Source: BQWY01 sp046351095
Lineage (GTDB): Bacteria; Nitrospirota; Nitrospiria; Nitrospirales; Nitrospiraceae
Assembly: GCA_046351095.1 (NCBI GenBank)
Contig: JAXLZC010000001.1
Coordinates: 1,736,001-1,800,000 of the forward strand
Length of the DNA stretch: 64,000 nt
Direction: 5' to 3'
Shown here piece by piece: positions 59,370 to 64,000 of the stretch (its first letter is position 1; each line of letters opens with the position of its first letter). The notes below the pieces were generated by a model. It saw only the letters and a program-made list of their open reading frames with translations. It was not told where the DNA came from and did no database searches. A program made the position numbers and the translations under genes.

Positions 59370-59840
59370 TCATCGCCGCACCTGGAGGAGCGTCGCTGGG
59401 GACGGCAGCTCGGACTCGGACGGGTGCACATGCGCCGTGCACAGCAGTCCCAGCGACAAGGCATGTTCCAACTCGCCGGCCACCGCAACCGGCGGCTTGC
59501 GCGTCCGATCGAAAAACACGCGGATCGTGCCCTGGTCGTTCAGAAACTCCACCGCGTCCACACTCCAGACCTCGTCCAACGCAGCTTTCACCTCGGCGCG
59601 TTGATAGCGGCAAAACCGCCCTGCGATTTGGACGGTCACAAAGGCCTCCACGTGCCCATCCGCCCGCGCCACCTGCGCGTCAGAGACAGACGATGACGCC
59701 ACCGCGGACCGATCCAGCCCGGCGACCACACCGACAAGGGCGGCACAGATCATGGCCCCTCGTATGACCGGACCAAGGCCGTGTCGCCGCGCAGAATCTT
59801 TAACCGACTGACGTGATGGTTGTACGTGGAACTCCCGCAT
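59370..59840 (-). CDS. Secreted HMA-like protein
   Basis: 156 aa. Basic N-terminus and hydrophobic VIRGAMICAALVGVVAGL, a likely signal peptide or anchor. The mature part (about 63-150: VEAFVTVQIAGRFCRYQRAEVKAALDEVWSVDAVEFLNDQGTIRVFFDR in outline) follows a beta-alpha-beta-beta order like a heavy-metal-associated domain, but has a lone Cys (FCRY) rather than CxxC, so metal binding is doubtful. GAGGAG lies about 7 bases before ATG 59840. Lies 49 bp upstream of P460, on the same strand. Confidence 0.55.
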   Translation of the reverse strand: MREFHVQPSRQSVKDSARRHGLGPVIRGAMICAALVGVVAGLDRSAVASSSVSDAQVARADGHVEAFVTVQIAGRFCRYQRAEVKAALDEVWSVDAVEFLNDQGTIRVFFDRTRKPPVAVAGELEHALSLGLLCTAHVHPSESELPSPATLLQVRR

Positions 59841-59941
59841 CGTGTGCTCCTCTTCACCCGTCACCTGAGACTCGAGACTCAGACCGGAGGCGGACGCAGC
59901 CATGCCGAACGCAGGACCGCGGCGCCGTCGGCGCCGACTCG

Positions 59942-60391
59942 TTACAGGAGGACGGGAGGAGCGCGAAGCGGTAAGGACACGGACGGGCGAACGAACAGCG
60001 GGCCAAGGGTCGGCCGACGAACCAGCTCGACGACGGCTGCAGCACAGGCAGACAGGATGAGCGTCGTCAGGACATCGGCGGAGACCGCCTGGCAACTGGA
60101 GCTGCACAGCGAATCCCAGGCCGACGGCATGGCGCCTTCGTGGGATGAATGATCGTGCTGGGCGGCGCGATCGTGGTGGTGCGCGGCATCGACCCCCGTG
60201 TGCCCGACCACACAGGCCCCCGCGACAATCAGCATGATCCCGACGAACAGGGCCACGGTGGCCAGACCAATGGTCATCCATGCAGCGGTCGATGCCCGCT
60301 CGTCGACCGAGGGCAGGCTTCGAAGCAACGGGCGCCGCTTGGCCCGACTCGCTCCGCCTACCGCCCGCATGCACTCCACCAGACTAGCCAT
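59942..60391 (-). CDS. His-rich small membrane protein (DUF2946-like)
   Basis: 149 aa. Two membrane helices (about 40-60 and 105-120) flank a loop with HHHDRAAQHDHSSHEG, a possible metal-binding segment, and CSSSC. This resembles DUF2946 and similar copper-linked small membrane proteins, but the match is loose. The ATG at 60391 is preferred; 60403 adds four residues. Neighbours include a PepSY reductase-like protein upstream. Confidence 0.5.
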   Translation of the reverse strand: MASLVECMRAVGGASRAKRRPLLRSLPSVDERASTAAWMTIGLATVALFVGIMLIVAGACVVGHTGVDAAHHHDRAAQHDHSSHEGAMPSAWDSLCSSSCQAVSADVLTTLILSACAAAVVELVRRPTLGPLFVRPSVSLPLRAPPVLL

Positions 60392-60560
60392 AAGAAGAGA
60401 CACGGAGATCGAACGCGTCGTCTATATACGCCCGACTCCACAGTCTGTCTACAGACTACTGCCTATGCCTGCTACAGCGTGCCACTGCCGTATCGACATC
60501 TGGAGACATTTTCTTGCAGGCCGAACCGTATTCGACGAAACCGTGCAGCGAGCCGCAGGA

Positions 60561-61823
60561 TCAGCCGGCGCGTGACACGCCGCCGTCCAAACCGGATGGC
60601 CGAGGCCGGCGCTTGCGCCACCAAAGGTAGGTCCCAGTGACGAACAACAGCGGGCAGACCAGGCCCGACACGAACACGATCCAGCGTCCGGGCTCGCCGA
60701 ACATTTGTCCGGAATGTATCGGCCACTGCCATTGAATAAAATGTTCGCCCGCGGTCGCGCGCTCGGGACTCTGCACGTGCAGCACGTGCCCGCGATATTG
60801 GTCGAACACGATGCAGCGGCGCGTCAGCACGGCGCTGATGTCCGGCACGTCGCGCTGGCAGACCGTGTAGGTGCCCGTTCCTTTGCGCGGAAAGTAGACC
60901 CACTCCGGACGCCCCGTCGGAAACTGTTCGCGGACTTCGCGCAAGACTTCGCCCATCGTCATCGTCACGCCGTTCGGCATCGGCGGCGACTGCACCTCGT
61001 ACCGGTCGACGGTGGGCGAGAACAGCCGCACAACGCTGTGGAAGGGCGCGCGCAAATTCAGGTACACGCCGGACAGAAACACCGCGACCAGGATAACGAA
61101 GTACGAGATCCCAATGGTCTTGTGCAGATCGAAATGCAGCCGACGCGGGTGCGCCGGATATTTCACCGTCAGCGCCTGTTTCCATTGCCCGCGCCGCGGC
61201 CACCACAAGACGGTGCCTGCGACGACGCTCCCGATCAGTAACAGGCCGAGTATCGCCACAACAGTGTCGCCGAACGGCGGCTTGCCGAATCGCGGCAACA
61301 ACAAGGCGTAGTGCAACGCAAAGATACATCCGACGAACGTACGCGGGATCGCGCCTGCCCACCCGGCGGGTCGCGCCAGCCGAACGCCTGTGATCGCACC
61401 GGTATAGGGATTCACCCCGATGTGGTACTGCGCCTGGTCGGACGCGCTCAGGTGCCTGGGCGGCGCATCGGGCGGAGCCGGCGGCGGCACCAGCGCGTTG
61501 AAGCGCAGCGCCACCTCGTCGTTACGCGGATATTGCGCAAACGTGATCCGCCCGCCCGGCGGCAGCGCGCGACGCGCCGCTTGTTCCAACTCGTCGAACG
61601 GTAGATAGCGCGCCTCCCCGCCTGGTAGCGGCGTCACGCGCAGCAGCTCCGGATTCAGCCACTCGTCGATTTCCAGATGAAACACGAGCAGGCTGCCCGT
61701 CAGCCCGATCAGGACTAACAGCGCCCCCGCCGTCAGGCCGAGCCATCGGTGCACGGCCGCCCAGCGTGAGCGGCGCCCGCGCGCGCGCGTCGCGGCGGAA
61801 CGTTCTGTTGCGGCACCACCCAT
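60561..61823 (-). CDS. PepSY-associated membrane protein (siderophore/iron reductase-like)
   Basis: 420 aa. Four membrane segments: RWLGLTAGALLVLIGLTGSLLVFH near the N-terminus, two in the middle (TVVAILGLLLIGSVVAGTVLWW; ISYFVILVAVFLSGVYL) and one at the end (WIVFVSGLVCPLLFVTGTYLWW). A PepSY-TM pattern is clear: HRWLG, H-x6-W pairs and the final WWRKR. Members next to siderophore receptors are thought to reduce ferric complexes in the periplasm. The ATG at 61823 is 8 bp after the stop of the TonB receptor gene, so the two are co-transcribed. Confidence 0.85.
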   Translation of the reverse strand: MGGAATERSAATRARGRRSRWAAVHRWLGLTAGALLVLIGLTGSLLVFHLEIDEWLNPELLRVTPLPGGEARYLPFDELEQAARRALPPGGRITFAQYPRNDEVALRFNALVPPPAPPDAPPRHLSASDQAQYHIGVNPYTGAITGVRLARPAGWAGAIPRTFVGCIFALHYALLLPRFGKPPFGDTVVAILGLLLIGSVVAGTVLWWPRRGQWKQALTVKYPAHPRRLHFDLHKTIGISYFVILVAVFLSGVYLNLRAPFHSVVRLFSPTVDRYEVQSPPMPNGVTMTMGEVLREVREQFPTGRPEWVYFPRKGTGTYTVCQRDVPDISAVLTRRCIVFDQYRGHVLHVQSPERATAGEHFIQWQWPIHSGQMFGEPGRWIVFVSGLVCPLLFVTGTYLWWRKRRPRPSGLDGGVSRAG

Positions 61824-61831
61824 CTGGACGA

Positions 61832-64000
61832 TCAATACTCCAGCCGGAACGACCCGAAGAGGGTCATCGGCGCACCGGGGTACACACCGTTGCGCGGCGC
61901 GACGTTCGAGTTCTGGTCCGCGCTTTCGTAGTACTCCTGGGAAAGGAGGTTGCCTACCGCCACCTGTGCGGTCGCCCGCGTCGTCCCGATCATCCACTTG
62001 TAGGCGGCGAATCCGTCCAGTCGGACATACCCCGGCAAGGTAAACGTGTTCTGAATATCGCCATGCCGCGAGCCCGCCATATAGGCGCCGAACCCAACGC
62101 TGAAGCCGTTCAGCGGCCCGGCCGATTCGTCGAAGTCGTATTTCGCCCAGAGGCTGCCGCTATGCAGCGGCACACTCGGCAAGCGGTTGTCGAGCAACCC
62201 GCTGTTGTCGTTCGTCACGCGAGTGTCCGTGTACGCATAGCTGCCGATGAGGCTGATCGCTTTCGTCACACGACCCGTCATGTCCAACTCGATGCCGCGG
62301 CTCCGTTGCTGCCCGACAAGGATGCGCGCCAAGGGATCGGCGCTGGAGAGATCCGGCGTGGAGAGGTTGTTCCGCGTGAGGCGATAAAATGCCAACGTCG
62401 CCAGCAGTCGCCGGTCGAAGAAGTCGCCCTTGAGGCCGACTTCCCGTTGTTTGCCGGTTTGCGGTGGGAGCGGTTGATTGCCGGTGGTCGTGACGCCGTT
62501 GTTCGAGCCGAACGACATCACGTAGTTGCCGTAGACCGACAACCAGGGCGTTAGGTCGTACAGGACACCGACGCGGGGATTAAACCGCGAATCGTTCCGC
62601 ATGGCCTCCTCCACGGCAGTCTCCGCCGCAGGCGTCGATCCGCCGCGCCCACGCCCCACACTCGCCCAGTCGTACCGACCGCCGAGCAAGAGATGCAGTT
62701 TCTGCGCGATGGTGATCTGATCCTGCAGGTACAATCCAGTCCAGTGTTCGTGGAAGACGTTGAAGTTTTGTCCGGGCCGCTCCGTGATGCCACGCGCCGC
62801 CGTATACAACGCCGGTGGGATTCCGTAGGTGGGATTAAAGAGATTAATCGCGAGCACGGGATTACTGACGTTGAAGTTACCGACAAAATGGTAGTCCGTC
62901 GTGGCGCGCGTGTAGTCCATCCCGATCAAGAGCTTGTGCTTGAGGGCGCCCGTCTCGAACTTCCCGGCGAGATCGAGGTTCGTCGCGAACGTCCGCACGT
63001 TACTCGTCTGCCCGAAGATATTGCGGTTCAGCGTCTGTCCGTCCGGCTGCAGCGCCACGCCGAAGGCCGGCGTCGGATTCGCCCAGAGATCTTCCGTATC
63101 CAGCAACGACGCCAGGAACCGATTCGTGATCGTCCAGTTGTCTGTCAGCTTGTGATCGAGGTGAAACCCGATGTGCGTTTTATTCGTGAACGCGGACGGC
63201 CCGCTCGGATCGCTGTACGTCCGCTCGATCGGCACCGGCGCCGGGCGGTTCCCGATCACGGGGATGCCGAAGTCGGCGCGGTAATCGTGCTTGAGAATTT
63301 CCACGTCGACGGTCAGCGTCGTCCGATCCGTCGGCCGCCACGTGATGCTGGGGTTGAAGATCTTGCGTTCCGTAAAATTACAATCGCGGAACGACTTCGC
63401 ATCCTGATAGGCGCCCGCCAGCCGCACCGACAGCGTCCGACTGTCGTTCACCGCACCGCCGATATCCCATAATGTCCGATAGAAACTGTACGATGCAAAT
63501 TGCTGCTCCAACGCCCCATGGACCGCGTCTTGCGGACGTTTCGTGACGATGTTGATTATGCCTCCCGGCTCGATACGCCCGTAGAGGATCGCCGCCGGTC
63601 CCTTGAGCACTTCCACGTTTTCGATATTCGACGAATCGATCTCCGTGCGGAATCCCGACGGCGAGGTCGCGAGCAACCCGTTGCGATACATCTTGCCGAG
63701 GTCGGCGAACCCGCGAATGATGAAGCGATTGCCGGACCCGATGGATTGATTCGTGCGGACACCGCTGACGTTTTCTAAAATTTCCCGCGAGGCGCGGCGT
63801 CTTTTGATCTTCGATGACTTGTTTGGGCACCACGACGATGGTCGCCGGCGTTTCGCGGATCGGCGTATCGGTCTTGGTCGCGGTCGGCGTCGTTGACACC
63901 GTATAGGTCGTGCGTTCGGATCGCACCTGCACCGGCTGCGCGTCCACCACCGGCACATCCGACGGCGGAGGATCGAGCGGGCGATCCGGCGGCGTCTGCC
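61832..64000 (-). pseudogene. TonB-dependent siderophore receptor, 5'-truncated by the window and apparently frameshifted
   Basis: The C-terminal 660 residues run in one frame: plug (RNGLLATSPSGFRTEIDSSNIENVEVLKGPAAILYGRIEPGGIINIVTKRP in outline) and barrel ending SFRLEY. From 63791 to the window edge the coding frame is different: DTPIRETPATIVVVPKQVIEDQ then TPRL, which should join directly to REILENVSGVRT. One extra base within about 63785-63795 (a CG-rich stretch) breaks the frame. The N-terminus beyond 64000 is missing. A FhuE/FpvA-type ferric-siderophore receptor. If the extra base is real the gene is inactive or phase-varied; otherwise it is a sequencing error. Type set to pseudogene on this evidence only. 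Confidence 0.75.

Noticed and set aside
63832..63958. The ATG at 63958 as the true start of the siderophore receptor
   Set aside because: The first 50 residues in that frame are Arg/Pro/Cys-rich shadow sequence. The plausible N-terminal sequence is in another frame and continues past the window edge.

Overview
The window is GC-rich (roughly 60-65 percent by eye) and densely coded, from a Gram-negative bacterium with a double membrane: two TonB-dependent receptors, an RND efflux pump, many lipobox lipoproteins, c-type cytochromes and hopanoid/carotenoid-type isoprenoid genes. No tRNA, rRNA, CRISPR array, insertion sequence or phage module was recognised. The taxon cannot be fixed from the sequence. 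A Nitrospirota-, Methylomirabilota- or Acidobacteriota-like bacterium would fit the content (cytochrome P460, a haem-binding DUF3365 protein, HpnA, a copper ATPase with YHS domains), but this is only an inference.

Layout. 0.15-5.8 kb (minus): a putative phosphonolipid head-group operon with two-subunit phosphonopyruvate decarboxylase, 2-aminoethylphosphonate transaminase, PntC-like cytidylyltransferase, a fused cytidylyltransferase-like/CDP-alcohol phosphatidyltransferase and a flippase-like membrane protein; PEP mutase is absent. 5.9-8.2 kb (plus): two tandem secreted paralogues, a degenerate AAA+ protein and a DUF5069 protein. 8.3-14.8 kb: hybrid histidine kinase, Tat-exported aldo/keto reductase, haem-binding DUF3365 lipoprotein, seven-blade RCC1-like lipoprotein and a secreted hypothetical. 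15.1-20.4 kb: TetR regulator with its own operator, RND adaptor and RND pump, interrupted by a heptamer hairpin. 20.4-30.4 kb: mixed small genes (SCP2, FNR-type oxidoreductase plus nitroreductase, patatin, FKBP, DUF2914, lipoproteins, a PHD/RING-like zinc protein). 30.7-33.6 kb: ispA, hpnA and a CruF-like gene, separated by heptamer hairpins. 33.7-38.4 kb: cytochrome c, small envelope proteins, a GAF kinase lacking its phospho-acceptor histidine, a small secreted protein bracketed by a strong promoter and terminator, and mpg. 38.4-46.4 kb: a divergent unit in which an ECF sigma factor and ChrR-like anti-sigma face an operon of DUF4331, a small lipoprotein, a TPR lipoprotein, a HupE/UreJ-type membrane protein and a TonB receptor. 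46.5-51.1 kb: hybrid kinase and a pseudopilin/HAMP/lipoprotein trio. 51.3-57.5 kb: copper/envelope stress genes (Do-type protease, CopA, DsbA-like, TPR). 57.7-64 kb: secreted proteins, cytochrome P460, a His-rich membrane protein, and a PepSY protein with a siderophore-type TonB receptor that carries an apparent frameshift and runs off the window end.

The most unusual features are: (i) a family of intergenic elements made of contiguous 7-bp units, often in two complementary arms, filling the gaps between stop and start codons; (ii) the ECF/ChrR-DUF4331-HupE-TonB unit, whose anti-sigma lacks the usual zinc cysteines; (iii) the phosphonolipid-like operon without PepM and with a second, degenerate cytidylyltransferase domain; (iv) the kinase with Thr in place of the H-box His; and (v) a 27-bp perfect palindrome upstream of ispA.
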